This document shows positions 26,957 through 35,780 of a stretch of DNA of 64,000 nt, in pieces; within the stretch, counting starts at the first letter, position 1; every line of letters starts with the position of its first letter. Below the pieces are notes generated by a model, which was not told where the DNA came from, did not search any database, and saw only the letters and a list, made by a program, of their open reading frames with translations. A program made the translations under genes and the position numbers. This DNA comes from Lachnospiraceae bacterium (GTDB lineage: Bacteria > Bacillota > Clostridia > Lachnospirales > Lachnospiraceae), in assembly GCA_017450485.1 (NCBI GenBank), contig JAFSTN010000024.1, positions 149,367 through 213,366 of the forward strand, given 5' to 3'.

Positions 26957-27721
26957 GTGATCAATAAAAGCGAATATCCTATCCTGGAATATGATGATGC
27001 CAAAACAGCAAAGCTGAATCCTCAGTCATTTGATCCCGGAAGATTTGATACCGATAAGATGGTCATCACCTTTTTTCCGGAAGTAATAAAGAGACTTCTC
27101 GAGGAAGACAAGCTCACCCCGGACAGGATCGTCCCCGGCGAGAACCCCGTTGAGATATATGCTTTCAAGGATGATCCGGATGTCCTTATCACATTGGGGC
27201 AGGTGGGGTGTCCCGCATGTGCCGGTAATCTCGATCTTTTTCATGAGATGGGAGTATGCAAGGTGATGTTCTGCGGCGGCGGAGGCGTCCTGGACCGCAA
27301 TATCGAGGTAGGTCAGCTTTTGCTGGTGGAAGGTGCAATTAGGGATGAAGGTTTTTCGTACCATTATCTTCCGCCGTCAAGAATCGTATGCACAGACGAA
27401 GTCACAACCGGCCGTATCGCGGATTATCTTGATGAGGAAAAAGTGCCTTACCTGCGCGGCTTGACATGGACCACCGATGCGATTTTTCGTGAAACGGATG
27501 ACAAGATAGAATTGCGGAAGGCCGAGGGAGGCAAGATCGTTGAAATGGAGCAGGCCGGGTGCATCGCGGTTGCCCGTTTCAGAGGCTTTGAATACGGCGC
27601 TCTCATTTACGGAGGCGATGACCTGTCCGGTGAGGAGTGGTCCGAGCGTGGATGGCGGAGCAGAGAGGGCATCAGATACGATCTGGTAAATCTCTGCAAA
27701 AAACTGGTTTATAAGATATAG
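26957..27721 (+). CDS. Nucleoside phosphorylase-family protein (uridine phosphorylase-like)
   Basis: The 254-residue protein has the PNP/UDP fold: LITLGQVGCPACAGNLDLFHEMG near residue 76 (phosphate and sugar site), MFCGGGGVLDRNIEVG near residue 107, and near residue 194 the IVEMEQAGCIAVARFRG segment where the family usually has xEMExAxx for ribose hydroxyl contact. It would split nucleosides with phosphate in the cytosol; base preference cannot be read. It starts at GTG after GGGAGGATG. It is followed by a truncated glyoxalase gene. Confidence 0.88.
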   Translation: MINKSEYPILEYDDAKTAKLNPQSFDPGRFDTDKMVITFFPEVIKRLLEEDKLTPDRIVPGENPVEIYAFKDDPDVLITLGQVGCPACAGNLDLFHEMGVCKVMFCGGGGVLDRNIEVGQLLLVEGAIRDEGFSYHYLPPSRIVCTDEVTTGRIADYLDEEKVPYLRGLTWTTDAIFRETDDKIELRKAEGGKIVEMEQAGCIAVARFRGFEYGALIYGGDDLSGEEWSERGWRSREGIRYDLVNLCKKLVYKI

Positions 27722-27729
27722 AGGCCGGC

Positions 27730-27876
27730 ATGAAGATTGATCACATCGCAATGTATGTAAATGACCCGGATGCTGCAAGGGACTTTTTCGTCAGGTATTT
27801 TGACGGAAAATCAAACGACGGCTATTACAATGAAAAGACAGGGTCAGTGGTTGATATATGCCTGCGAGTGTGCTAA
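27730..27876 (+). pseudogene. Truncated glyoxalase/VOC-family gene (48 codons)
   Basis: A frame starting MKIDHIAMYVNDPDAARDFF, eight bases after the phosphorylase stop, is the classical first module of a vicinal oxygen chelate (glyoxalase) protein, with the metal-ligand histidine in DHIA. Family members have about 120-130 residues. This one runs to about residue 39 in homologous sequence (GYYNEKTG), then SVVDICLRVC and stop. The 3' two-thirds are missing. The end of the frame carries the promoter of the ABC-F gene, so the truncation joined that promoter region to the phosphorylase operon. Confidence 0.7.
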
Positions 27877-27879
27877 TAT
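27851..27879 (+). promoter_or_regulatory. SigmaA-type promoter of the ABC-F gene
   Basis: TTGATA (27851-27856) and TAATAT (27874-27879) are spaced by 17 bases. The predicted transcript has a leader of about 240 bases before the ABC-F start codon. Confidence 0.75.
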
Positions 27880-27923
27880 ATCAAAACAAAAAGAAAGGCG
27901 CGCAACAGCGTGTGGGTGAAAGA

Positions 27924-27938
27924 ATGATTATTAGATGA
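27924..27938 (+). CDS. Possible 4-residue upstream frame in the ABC-F leader
   Basis: ATG ATT ATT AGA TGA lies about 40 bases after the promoter. It is very short and may be chance; it is listed because very short leader frames take part in control of this gene family. Confidence 0.15.
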   Translation: MIIR

Positions 27939-27986
27939 TACACTGGTGAACATAGACTTATTTTACGGCCTTAAAAAGGTCTGTTT

Positions 27987-28019
27987 ATGTATGCCGGATG
28001 GATCATCGTGATCATTTGA
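27987..28019 (+). CDS. Candidate leader peptide of the ABC-F gene (10 aa)
   Basis: The frame MYAGWIIVII stops at 28019. AAAGG lies about 8 bases upstream. Its first codons form the 5' arm (27989-27998) of a long-range hairpin with 28044-28053. Ribosome stalling on such a peptide is the usual trigger in attenuator-controlled antibiotic resistance ABC-F genes. The peptide itself is not a known family. Confidence 0.5.
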   Translation: MYAGWIIVII

Positions 28020-28053
28020 ACGAACCTCGCGGAATGTGTGTATTTCGGCATAC
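27989..28053 (+). promoter_or_regulatory. Long-range hairpin in the ABC-F leader
   Basis: GTATGCCGGA (27989-27998) pairs with TTCGGCATAC (28044-28053) over ten positions with one G-T pair. The 5' arm lies within the 10-residue leader frame, so a stalled ribosome would prevent this pairing. A second small inverted repeat, GATCA/TGATC, is inside the loop at 28001-28013. Confidence 0.6.
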
Positions 28054-28073
28054 GGTTTTCATTTGTGTGTATG

Positions 28074-28102
28074 ATCTGCTTCGGTATGGAGCAGATTTTT
28101 TT
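28074..28102 (+). terminator. Intrinsic terminator / attenuator upstream of the ABC-F gene
   Basis: ATCTGCT (28074-28080) pairs perfectly with AGCAGAT (28090-28096) around a 9-base loop, followed by six T. It lies in the leader, 28 bases before the start codon of the gene it precedes, the position of an attenuator rather than of a normal 3' end. Confidence 0.8.
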
Positions 28103-28129
28103 ATGCCGTTACAGACTGGAGGGATGGAT

Positions 28130-29662
28130 ATGGCACAGATACAGGTGACAGATCTGACATTTACATATGACGGAAGTGCGGACGACATATTTGACAAGGT
28201 TACATTCCGCATTGATACGGACTGGAAGCTCGGACTGATCGGCAGAAACGGAAAGGGCAAGACTACGCTCCTGAACCTTCTGTTGGGTAAATACGAGTAT
28301 AAGGGAAGCATATCTTCAAGCGTGATCTTTGATTATTTTCCATACGGGGTGACAGACGCAGACCTCACCCGGACGGCAGCCGAACTGATGGAAAAATGGA
28401 AGCCGGAAGCAGAACTCTGGCAGGTACTCATTCAGATGGATGAGCTCGGGATGGATCCGGAGTGCCTGTACAGGCCTTTTGGGACACTAAGCTTCGGGGA
28501 GCGGACCAGAGTGATGCTGGCTGTTCTTTTTGCAGCGGAAAATGAGTTCCTGCTGATCGATGAGCCGACGAACCACCTGGATGGCCGGGCCCGTGAGATC
28601 GTGAAGGAGTACCTGTCTGCAAAGAAGGGCTTCATACTGGTTTCACATGACAGGGATCTGCTGGACGGAGTGTGCGATCATGTTTTGGTCTTAAACAGAG
28701 AGAGCATAGAAGTTCAGGCCGGCAACTTTTCCTCATGGTGGGAGAACAAGGAAAAACAGGATGCATTCCGGCAGGCGGAAAACGAGAAGCACCTGCGCGA
28801 GATAGGCAAACTTAAAGTATCGGCCGACAGGAGCAGCAGGTGGGCAGACAAAAACGAGAACACAAAGATCGGGTTTGATCCCCGCAAAGAGCCTGACAGA
28901 AGTATCTCAACCAGATCTTATATAGGGGCCAAGACCAAGAAGATGCAAAAACGGGTGAAGGTATATGAGGCCCGGATCGACCGGGAGATAGCGGAAAAGG
29001 AGGGGCTCTTAAATGACATCGAGAAAGTGGTGGATCTTAAGCTGAAGCCGCTCGGGTTTCATAAGGAGATCCTGATAGATGCTTCCGAACTGTCTCTTAA
29101 ATATGAGAGTGCTGTAGCACCACTGACAGAAGGCTTCAAATTTCAGCTGAAAAGAGGAGATCGCATAGTACTGGCCGGTGAAAACGGATGCGGGAAGTCA
29201 AGTTTACTGCACGCTATACTTCATAAGATCGGATATCCGGGGTTTGAAGATCCTTCAGGTCTGACAGTATCGGGACGTCTGGATATTCCGGCGGGAATTA
29301 CGGTTTCATATATCAGTCAGGATACATCCTTTCTGGCGGGTTCCCTGCGCAGTTATGCGGAGTGCAGAGACCTTGACGAGAGTCTGTTTCTGGCTGTACT
29401 CAGACAGCTTGATCTGGAACGGGAGCAGTTCGTAAAGAATATGGAGGACTATTCCGAAGGGCAGAAAAAGAAAGTGCTCATAGCTGCGAGCCTGATCACC
29501 CCCGCACATCTGTATATCTGGGACGAGCCGCTCAACTTTATCGATGTTTTTTCCAGGATGCAGATCGAGAAGCTGATCCTGGAGTATGAACCTACGATGC
29601 TTCTGGTTGAACATGATGTCAGATTTCAGGAAAAAGTTGCTACAGGTATTATCAGGATGTAA
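28130..29662 (+). CDS. ABC-F ATPase, Lsa-like antibiotic resistance (ribosomal protection) type
   Basis: The start at 28130 is supported by TGGAGG seven bases upstream; the open frame extends further but the homology begins at MAQIQVTDLTF. The 510-residue soluble protein has two ATPase domains: Walker A GRNGKGKTT near residue 38 and GENGCGKSS near residue 355, signatures FGERT and YSEGQ, and Walker B LLIDEPTNHLD and YIWDEPLNFID. The linker between them (about 195-305) is long. The opening FTYDGSxDxIF and WKLGLIGRNGKGK are close to the Lsa/Vga group that dislodges lincosamides, pleuromutilins and streptogramin A. Resistance is inferred, not shown. A leader with promoter, short frame and terminator precedes it. 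Confidence 0.9.
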   Translation: MAQIQVTDLTFTYDGSADDIFDKVTFRIDTDWKLGLIGRNGKGKTTLLNLLLGKYEYKGSISSSVIFDYFPYGVTDADLTRTAAELMEKWKPEAELWQVLIQMDELGMDPECLYRPFGTLSFGERTRVMLAVLFAAENEFLLIDEPTNHLDGRAREIVKEYLSAKKGFILVSHDRDLLDGVCDHVLVLNRESIEVQAGNFSSWWENKEKQDAFRQAENEKHLREIGKLKVSADRSSRWADKNENTKIGFDPRKEPDRSISTRSYIGAKTKKMQKRVKVYEARIDREIAEKEGLLNDIEKVVDLKLKPLGFHKEILIDASELSLKYESAVAPLTEGFKFQLKRGDRIVLAGENGCGKSSLLHAILHKIGYPGFEDPSGLTVSGRLDIPAGITVSYISQDTSFLAGSLRSYAECRDLDESLFLAVLRQLDLEREQFVKNMEDYSEGQKKKVLIAASLITPAHLYIWDEPLNFIDVFSRMQIEKLILEYEPTMLLVEHDVRFQEKVATGIIRM

Positions 29663-29744
29663 GTCCGCAGCGGGATCATAAATGATATACTATTCTTTGG
29701 CGTGATCAATATACTTTAACGCAGTCACAAGGGAGGACAAAAAT

Positions 29745-31646
29745 ATGCCGGGTCCCGGTGGAAGAGGCGGTCTGGGCCCGAGAGGGTTTCTCACCGAAGA
29801 AGAAAAAGCAAATCTGCCGAAGGTGGATAAAACACTGTTAAAACGGATCCTTTCATACATGAAACCGTATTGGATCCAGTTCCTGTTCGTGTTTATAGCG
29901 ATCCTGATCAGCGCGGTCATAGGTCTTTTGCCGTCCATCATCACAGGTAAGATAGTGGATCAGGCTCTGATCAATAAGGACATGGCACTTCTGATCCGTC
30001 TGCTCTTCATGGCGTTCGCCACGCTCGCCGCATCCCAGATCGTCGGCGTTCTGGAGTCGTATATCAATGCCTGGATCTCCCAGCGTATCATTTTTGATAT
30101 GAAGAACCAGATGTATCATCATCTGCAGTATATGCCGCATTCCTTTTTTACCACTGAGAAACAGGGCGATATCATCACGCGCATGAACACCGATATCAGC
30201 GGTGTCAGCAGTGTTATATCGGGTACTCTTTCACACGTCGTTTCGAATGCGGCGACAGTCATTACGACTCTGGTCGCTCTGTTTACGATGAGCTGGCAGC
30301 TGGCGATCGTCGGAGTCATCATCATTCCGCTCCTGATACTGCCGACCAAGAGAGTGGGCAGGAATCAATGGCAGATCCGGTCGGATTCGCAGGCCAAGAA
30401 TGATGAGATGAACCAGCTTATCAATGAGTCCCTCAGTGTGAGCGGATCGGTGCTGGTCAAGCTTTTCACCAGAGAAGAAAGAGAATACGAGAGATTCGTC
30501 AAGGTAAATTCGGAGCTCACGAGCCTGAATCTGAAGGAACAGCGGAGCGGCAGCTGGTTCCGCGTGGTTATGGGAATGTTCACGCAGGTGGGGCCGCTTC
30601 TCATTTATTTTGCAGGCGGATACTTCATCATATCCCGGATGGACGAAAACCTGACCGTAGGTACGATCACAGCTATGGTAGCGCTCATCAATAGGTTGTA
30701 CAGACCGGTTCAGGATCTGCTTAATCTCCAGGTTGATTTCACCAGAAGTCTGGCACTTTTTTCCAGAATATTCGAATACTTCGATATGAAGAGCTCAATA
30801 GTGAGTCCGGAAAACGGCGCGATGCCGGATGTTACCTGCAGAGAGATAGTATACGACCATGTCGCGTTTTCATATGATCCGGAAGTTCCCATACTTACGG
30901 ATGTGAGTTTCACGGTCCCGGGCGGTCAGATGTATGCCATAGTCGGTCCCTCCGGCTCGGGTAAATCGACGATCGTCAACCTCATACCGAGGCTGTATGA
31001 CGTATGCGCAGGCTCTGTCAGGATAGGCGATACGGATGTCAGAGATTTTGATCTGTCGTATCTGAGGTCAACGATCGGTGTCGTGACGCAGGAGACGTAT
31101 CTTTTCAACGGAACCATCAGGGAAAATCTCCTCTATGCAAAAGAGGATGCTACCGAAGAGGAACTCATCAGCGCATGCAAGAATGCTAACATCCACGACT
31201 TCATTGTTAACCAGCCTGACGGATATGACACCGTCGTGGGGAACAGGGGACTGAAGCTCTCCGGCGGTGAGAAACAGCGTCTGTCCATAGCCAGAGTTAT
31301 ACTTAAAGATCCAAGGATACTGATCCTCGATGAAGCTACGAGTGCGCTGGATTCCATATCCGAGAATGCCATTCAGGAAGCGCTTGAACTGCTGATGCAG
31401 GGCCGGACAAGTATAGTCATCGCGCACAGGCTGTCTACAATCCTCAAAGCGGATGCGATCCTGGTAGTCAAGGACGGCGTTATCGCAGAGCGCGGAACCC
31501 ACGAATCACTGCTTGACTTAAACGGAATATATAAAGAACTGTATGAAACACAGTTCAGACAGGTGCTTGACATGGAAGGGACAGCAGATAAACTCGAGGG
31601 TACAGACTATTGGGGCAAAGTCGAAGAAGAAAACATGGGATTCTGA
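29745..31646 (+). CDS. ABC exporter, fused membrane and ATPase domains
   Basis: The 633-residue half-transporter has a Gly/Pro-rich N-terminus, six membrane helices (about 45-350) and a nucleotide-binding domain (about 375-610) with GPSGSGKST, LSGGEKQR, ILILDEATSALD and the switch histidine in IVIAHRLST. It would work as a homodimer or with an unseen partner; here no second exporter gene is adjacent, so a homodimer is more likely. AAGGGAGG precedes the ATG. Its stop codon is the first three bases of repeat copy B. Substrate unknown; location next to an ABC-F gene may suggest drug export. Confidence 0.93.
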   Translation: MPGPGGRGGLGPRGFLTEEEKANLPKVDKTLLKRILSYMKPYWIQFLFVFIAILISAVIGLLPSIITGKIVDQALINKDMALLIRLLFMAFATLAASQIVGVLESYINAWISQRIIFDMKNQMYHHLQYMPHSFFTTEKQGDIITRMNTDISGVSSVISGTLSHVVSNAATVITTLVALFTMSWQLAIVGVIIIPLLILPTKRVGRNQWQIRSDSQAKNDEMNQLINESLSVSGSVLVKLFTREEREYERFVKVNSELTSLNLKEQRSGSWFRVVMGMFTQVGPLLIYFAGGYFIISRMDENLTVGTITAMVALINRLYRPVQDLLNLQVDFTRSLALFSRIFEYFDMKSSIVSPENGAMPDVTCREIVYDHVAFSYDPEVPILTDVSFTVPGGQMYAIVGPSGSGKSTIVNLIPRLYDVCAGSVRIGDTDVRDFDLSYLRSTIGVVTQETYLFNGTIRENLLYAKEDATEEELISACKNANIHDFIVNQPDGYDTVVGNRGLKLSGGEKQRLSIARVILKDPRILILDEATSALDSISENAIQEALELLMQGRTSIVIAHRLSTILKADAILVVKDGVIAERGTHESLLDLNGIYKELYETQFRQVLDMEGTADKLEGTDYWGKVEEENMGF

Positions 31647-31673
31647 CACTCGGGGACGGAGTCACAGGGTCAT
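31644..31673 (+). repeat. REP-like 30-base element, copy B
   Basis: It differs from copy A at two positions (7 and 25). The first three bases are the TGA stop of the ABC exporter gene. It lies 15 bases before the start of the DUF4153-like gene, close to its ribosome site. Confidence 0.85.
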
Positions 31674-31687
31674 ATAGGATGAATACG

Positions 31688-33421
31688 ATGAAATTAATTG
31701 ACAGAGTAAAAAACACATTCAGATATACGCAGACGCTAAGCAAGACTCACCCGTTTACTTTTGCGGTTCTGGTAGCGGCTACGTTCTGCGGCTTTATGAT
31801 GGCGCTTTGCGACGGATTCCTAAGTGGCATAAGCTGGATAAGATCAAACGAAAATACTGTTAACGAGGTATGGATACATCTGATCGTATGGCTGATCATG
31901 GTGCTTTTTGCCACATTTCTGCTGGAAAACCTGGTTGAAAAAGAAAACATCGGGATCAAACTTGCCGTTACCGTTCCTGTAGCTATAGTTACGTTTATTT
32001 ATGCCGGCGCGCTGACAGAATCCTGTATTTTCAGAGTATTGTGCAGGAACATTAAATCCGCTGTGGGTGAATCTCATCTGATCATGTATGCGGCGGGATA
32101 CTTTATCATTCTTTTCCTTATATCCGTGTTCCTGTGTTTCAGGAAGCTGGAAGAAAAGTATTCGTTCGGAGAGTATATCATGGGACTGATATCCGGTGGC
32201 TTCCTTATCAGCGTTGTCTACAGTGTGGTCAACATAGGACTTATCGTTCTCACGTTTGTATTCACTGAGCTTCTGTTCGGAGATTTTGAAGATATATTTC
32301 CTCCGCTGGCCGTACTGGTGACCGGTCTCTATCTGGGCGGTGCGGCTATCGTTACCGTGACCGAAAGTCTTGAAGATATCCCTAAGTTCACCAATGTACT
32401 TTTCAGATATGTTCTGTACGGAATGTCACTGGCGGCCTATGTGATCGTGTATCTCTATATCATTAAGATACTGGTACTACAGGATTTTCCGTCAAACAGC
32501 GTGTTTGGTATACTGACTGCGCTGTTCTGTTTTTCCATACCTCTGGCGTATCTGAATATCGATAAGACAATCGGGGTTTTTGAGATAATATCCCGGATAC
32601 TGCCATATGTGTTCGCACCGCTGATAATACTGCAGATCTATACGGTTGTTGTCAGGATCAGACAGTACGGACTGACGGAATCCCGATATCTGGGCATGGT
32701 CTTTATCGCGTTTGAGATCGCATATATAGTCTGGTATGCACTTCGGAGGGACACCATTAAATACATTCCGCTCGTAATGGCAGCACTGGTATGCCTCCTT
32801 ACATTTATCCCCGGAAGCAATATGCTGTCGCTTCCGAAGATCACACAGACTCTTACACTGAACAGGTACCTGAAATACGACACCGGGGATCTGACGTCCA
32901 CTGCCAGGAGACGCATGTATTCGGCATACGATTATCTGCGGGGGATGGATAACGGAAACGCTTACCTGAAAAAGCATTATTCAGACAGTCAGCTCGAATT
33001 TATAAAAGAGAACACCTCGTCCGGCACCGGAAATGATGATTATTATGATTCGGTGGATTATCGCAGATTTTCATGCGAGATAATGGAACTGTCTGTCGAC
33101 GGATATGAAAGCATCACCGCGTTCGAGAACAGACGGTATGTTGATGAATCCGCTCCTATGAACAGTATTCCGATATACAGGAGATCGATCGGTTATTATG
33201 GCAATGAAGAACGTTCCTTTGATATATTTGATGCAGAAGAACTGATACGGATCATGACAGCGGATGATTATGAAAACACATATGACTCCGATGCTGCCGA
33301 ACCGCTTGTTTTTGATCAGGGAGGCAAACACTTTATCATCACGGAAGCAACCGTCTCGTATGATACGATCACAGGAGAGATCATAGGTGTTGATGTCACC
33401 GGACTGCTGTTGAGAAAATGA
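31688..33421 (+). CDS. Polytopic membrane protein, DUF4153-like
   Basis: ATG 31688 is preferred because AGGA lies about 8 bases upstream; ATG 31679 would add three residues. The 577-residue protein has about eleven to twelve hydrophobic helices in the first 390 residues, for example FTFAVLVAATFCGFMMALC near residue 25. A hydrophilic C-terminal region (about 400-577) rich in Tyr, Asp and Ser follows and is probably outside the membrane. The layout and the FPSNSVFGILTALFCFSIP-type segments recall DUF4153, a family without known function; I am moderately sure. The gene is bracketed by repeat copies B and C in opposite orientation. Confidence 0.82.
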   Translation: MKLIDRVKNTFRYTQTLSKTHPFTFAVLVAATFCGFMMALCDGFLSGISWIRSNENTVNEVWIHLIVWLIMVLFATFLLENLVEKENIGIKLAVTVPVAIVTFIYAGALTESCIFRVLCRNIKSAVGESHLIMYAAGYFIILFLISVFLCFRKLEEKYSFGEYIMGLISGGFLISVVYSVVNIGLIVLTFVFTELLFGDFEDIFPPLAVLVTGLYLGGAAIVTVTESLEDIPKFTNVLFRYVLYGMSLAAYVIVYLYIIKILVLQDFPSNSVFGILTALFCFSIPLAYLNIDKTIGVFEIISRILPYVFAPLIILQIYTVVVRIRQYGLTESRYLGMVFIAFEIAYIVWYALRRDTIKYIPLVMAALVCLLTFIPGSNMLSLPKITQTLTLNRYLKYDTGDLTSTARRRMYSAYDYLRGMDNGNAYLKKHYSDSQLEFIKENTSSGTGNDDYYDSVDYRRFSCEIMELSVDGYESITAFENRRYVDESAPMNSIPIYRRSIGYYGNEERSFDIFDAEELIRIMTADDYENTYDSDAAEPLVFDQGGKHFIITEATVSYDTITGEIIGVDVTGLLLRK

Positions 33422-33447
33422 ACCATTGACTCCGTCCCCGGGGGTCA
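33418..33447 (-). repeat. REP-like 30-base element, copy C (inverted)
   Basis: Read on the reverse strand it opens TGACCCCCGGGGACGGAGTC and continues AATGGTTCAT. The plus-strand TGA of the DUF4153-like gene (33419-33421) is inside one end. It shares the 16-base core CCCGGGGACGGAGTCA with copy A. Confidence 0.8.
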
Positions 33448-33460
33448 AAAAGGATAAGAT

Positions 33461-35650
33461 ATGGATATATGTAAGATAATCGCGGAAGAGATAAAGTGTG
33501 ATAAATGGCAGGTTGAGGCGGCCGTCAAGCTGATAGATGAGGGGAACACTATCCCTTTCATCTCCAGATACCGCAAGGAAGTGACCGGAAGCCTCGATGA
33601 TTCAAAACTCAGGGATTTAAATGAGCGGTTGGAATACCTGCGCAATCTGGAAGCCAGAAAAGAAGAAGTCATATCGCTCATCGAAGAGCAGGGCAAGCTG
33701 ACCGGTGAACTTAAAACGCAGATCTTGGCGGCAGAGAAGCTTGTCACTGTCGAAGATCTGTACAGACCGTATAAGCAGAAGCGCAAAACCCGCGCGGACA
33801 TAGCCAAGAAACGCGGGCTCGAGCCACTTGCCGACTTTATACTCGCACAGACCACCGATAAGCCCGTGGAGGATGAAGCTTCCAAATATGTTACCGGACC
33901 GGTAAACCCCGCATCGGATTCACCTGCTGATATAAAAGAAGCCTCGGAGAGGGAGGTACTTGATATACAGTCTGCGATAGCCGGTGCCGAAGACATCATA
34001 GCCGAGCGTATTTCGGATGAAGCTGCGGTCAGGGAACATATTCGTGCTGTTACCGCGAAGGAAGGCGTGATCGTAACCAAGGCAAAAGATCCGGAAGCAG
34101 AAAGCGTATACACCATGTATTACGATTTCTCCGAGCCGGTCAGGAAGATAGCCGGACACCGTATACTGGCCATAAACAGAGGTGAGAGTGAGGGCGTTCT
34201 TTCGGTATCGATCGAGGTCGAAGACACCCCGGTCATCTCTTATCTGGATAAAAAGTATGCTGCCCGGAACAATAAGTACACAACACCTGTCATTCATGCG
34301 GCATGTGCGGATGCCTATGCCAGACTGATCGGCCCCTCTATAGAGCGCGAGATCAGAGCCGGGCTTAAGGAAAAGGCCGAAGACAGTGCGATAAAAGTAT
34401 TTGAACAGAATCTGAACCAGCTCCTCATGCAGCCGCCGATCACCGGATGTACCGTGCTGGGATGGGATCCGGCGTTCAGAACGGGGTGCAAGACAGCAGT
34501 TGTGGATGATACGGGCAAAGTCCTGGATACGGTGGTCGTATATCCCACAGCACCTCACAATAAGATTGATGAGACTAAGAAGATCATTAAAGGCCTCATC
34601 AGTAAGTACGGTATCACACTCATATCCATAGGAAACGGAACCGCATCCAGAGAATCCGAGCAGATCGTGGCCGATATGCTGAAGGAGATCCCCGGTCAGA
34701 ACGTACAGTATGTGATCACAAACGAAGCAGGTGCCAGCGTATACTCGGCCAGTAAGCTGGCCGGTGAAGAATTTCCCACTTTCGATGTGGGACAGAGAAG
34801 CGCAGTATCCATCGCGAGACGCGTGCAGGATCCGCTTGCGGAACTGGTGAAGATCGATCCTAAATCCATCGGAGTCGGCCAGTACCAGCATGATATGAAC
34901 CAGAAGAAACTTGGGAAAGCTCTGGATGGCGTGGTTGAGGATGCTGTAAATAAAGTGGGTGTTGACTTAAACACGGCTTCGGCATCCCTGCTTTCTCATA
35001 TTTCCGGCATATCGGATACGATAGCCAAAAACATCGTGACTTACCGCGAAGAACACGGAAAGTTCAAGGATCGCAGGGAACTCATGAAGGTCGCCAAACT
35101 GGGCCCCAAGGCATATGAGCAATGTGCCGGCTTCTGCAGGATAAACGGCGGAAAAGAAATCCTGGATTCGACAAGCGTTCATCCCGAATCATATGCGGTA
35201 GCCCGTGAACTGCTCAACCGTATGGGATGCTCGATCAGAGATGATAAGGCGATTACGGCTTTTGAGAAAAACACGGACATTAAAAAGCTTGCAAGCGAAC
35301 TCGGCTGCGGGGAGATAACCCTTAAGGATATCCTTGAAGAACTCAGGAAACCCGCCAGAGATCCCAGAGCAGATATGCCCAAGCCTATTCTCAAATCGGA
35401 CATAATGGACTTAAAGGACCTTACACCCGGAATGAAACTGAAAGGAACTGTCCGGAACGTTATTGATTTCGGTGCTTTTGTGGATATAGGCGTTCACCAG
35501 GACGGGCTCGTACACATATCTCAGATGGCAGACAGATATATCAAACATCCTCTGGAGGTGGTATCGGTCGGAGATATTGTAGAGGTGACGGTCCTGGATG
35601 TTGATGAGAAAAAAGGCAGGATATCACTGTCCATGAAGGGCAATAACTGA
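33461..35650 (+). CDS. tex: Tex-family RNA-binding transcription accessory protein
   Basis: The 729-residue protein has the full Tex order: N-terminal helical domain (1-190), YqgF/RNase H-like domain near 325-450 (VLGWDPAFRTGCKTAVVD, YPTAPHNKIDETKK), helix-hairpin-helix region near 495-570 (TASASLLSHISGISDTIAKNIV), and a C-terminal S1 domain (650-725, GTVRNVIDFGAFVDIGVHQDGLVHIS). Tex binds nucleic acids and the transcription or translation machinery; its exact job is unsettled. AAAGGA precedes the ATG, just after repeat copy C. Confidence 0.96.
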   Translation: MDICKIIAEEIKCDKWQVEAAVKLIDEGNTIPFISRYRKEVTGSLDDSKLRDLNERLEYLRNLEARKEEVISLIEEQGKLTGELKTQILAAEKLVTVEDLYRPYKQKRKTRADIAKKRGLEPLADFILAQTTDKPVEDEASKYVTGPVNPASDSPADIKEASEREVLDIQSAIAGAEDIIAERISDEAAVREHIRAVTAKEGVIVTKAKDPEAESVYTMYYDFSEPVRKIAGHRILAINRGESEGVLSVSIEVEDTPVISYLDKKYAARNNKYTTPVIHAACADAYARLIGPSIEREIRAGLKEKAEDSAIKVFEQNLNQLLMQPPITGCTVLGWDPAFRTGCKTAVVDDTGKVLDTVVVYPTAPHNKIDETKKIIKGLISKYGITLISIGNGTASRESEQIVADMLKEIPGQNVQYVITNEAGASVYSASKLAGEEFPTFDVGQRSAVSIARRVQDPLAELVKIDPKSIGVGQYQHDMNQKKLGKALDGVVEDAVNKVGVDLNTASASLLSHISGISDTIAKNIVTYREEHGKFKDRRELMKVAKLGPKAYEQCAGFCRINGGKEILDSTSVHPESYAVARELLNRMGCSIRDDKAITAFEKNTDIKKLASELGCGEITLKDILEELRKPARDPRADMPKPILKSDIMDLKDLTPGMKLKGTVRNVIDFGAFVDIGVHQDGLVHISQMADRYIKHPLEVVSVGDIVEVTVLDVDEKKGRISLSMKGNN

Positions 35651-35681
35651 AGGCTGAAGGAGAACGGATTACTCATCATTA

Positions 35682-35780
35682 CTGGTTCCGGGGAAGCTTA
35701 TCGACATGGACCGCGCAGATGTTCATACCGGCGGAAGCGTAGCCAATACGGGACTGGCACTTAAGAAGCTGGGATGTGAC
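35682..35780 (+). pseudogene. Fragment of a PfkB-family carbohydrate kinase gene
   Basis: In one frame the DNA reads LVPGKLIDMDRADVHTGGS followed by VANTGLALKKLGCD. This is the N-terminal region of a ribokinase/PfkB kinase (the GGS-ANTGLAL substrate loop). No start codon or ribosome site fits, and homology ends at about 35780, where a different gene remnant begins. A kinase would need about 300 residues. Confidence 0.6.
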
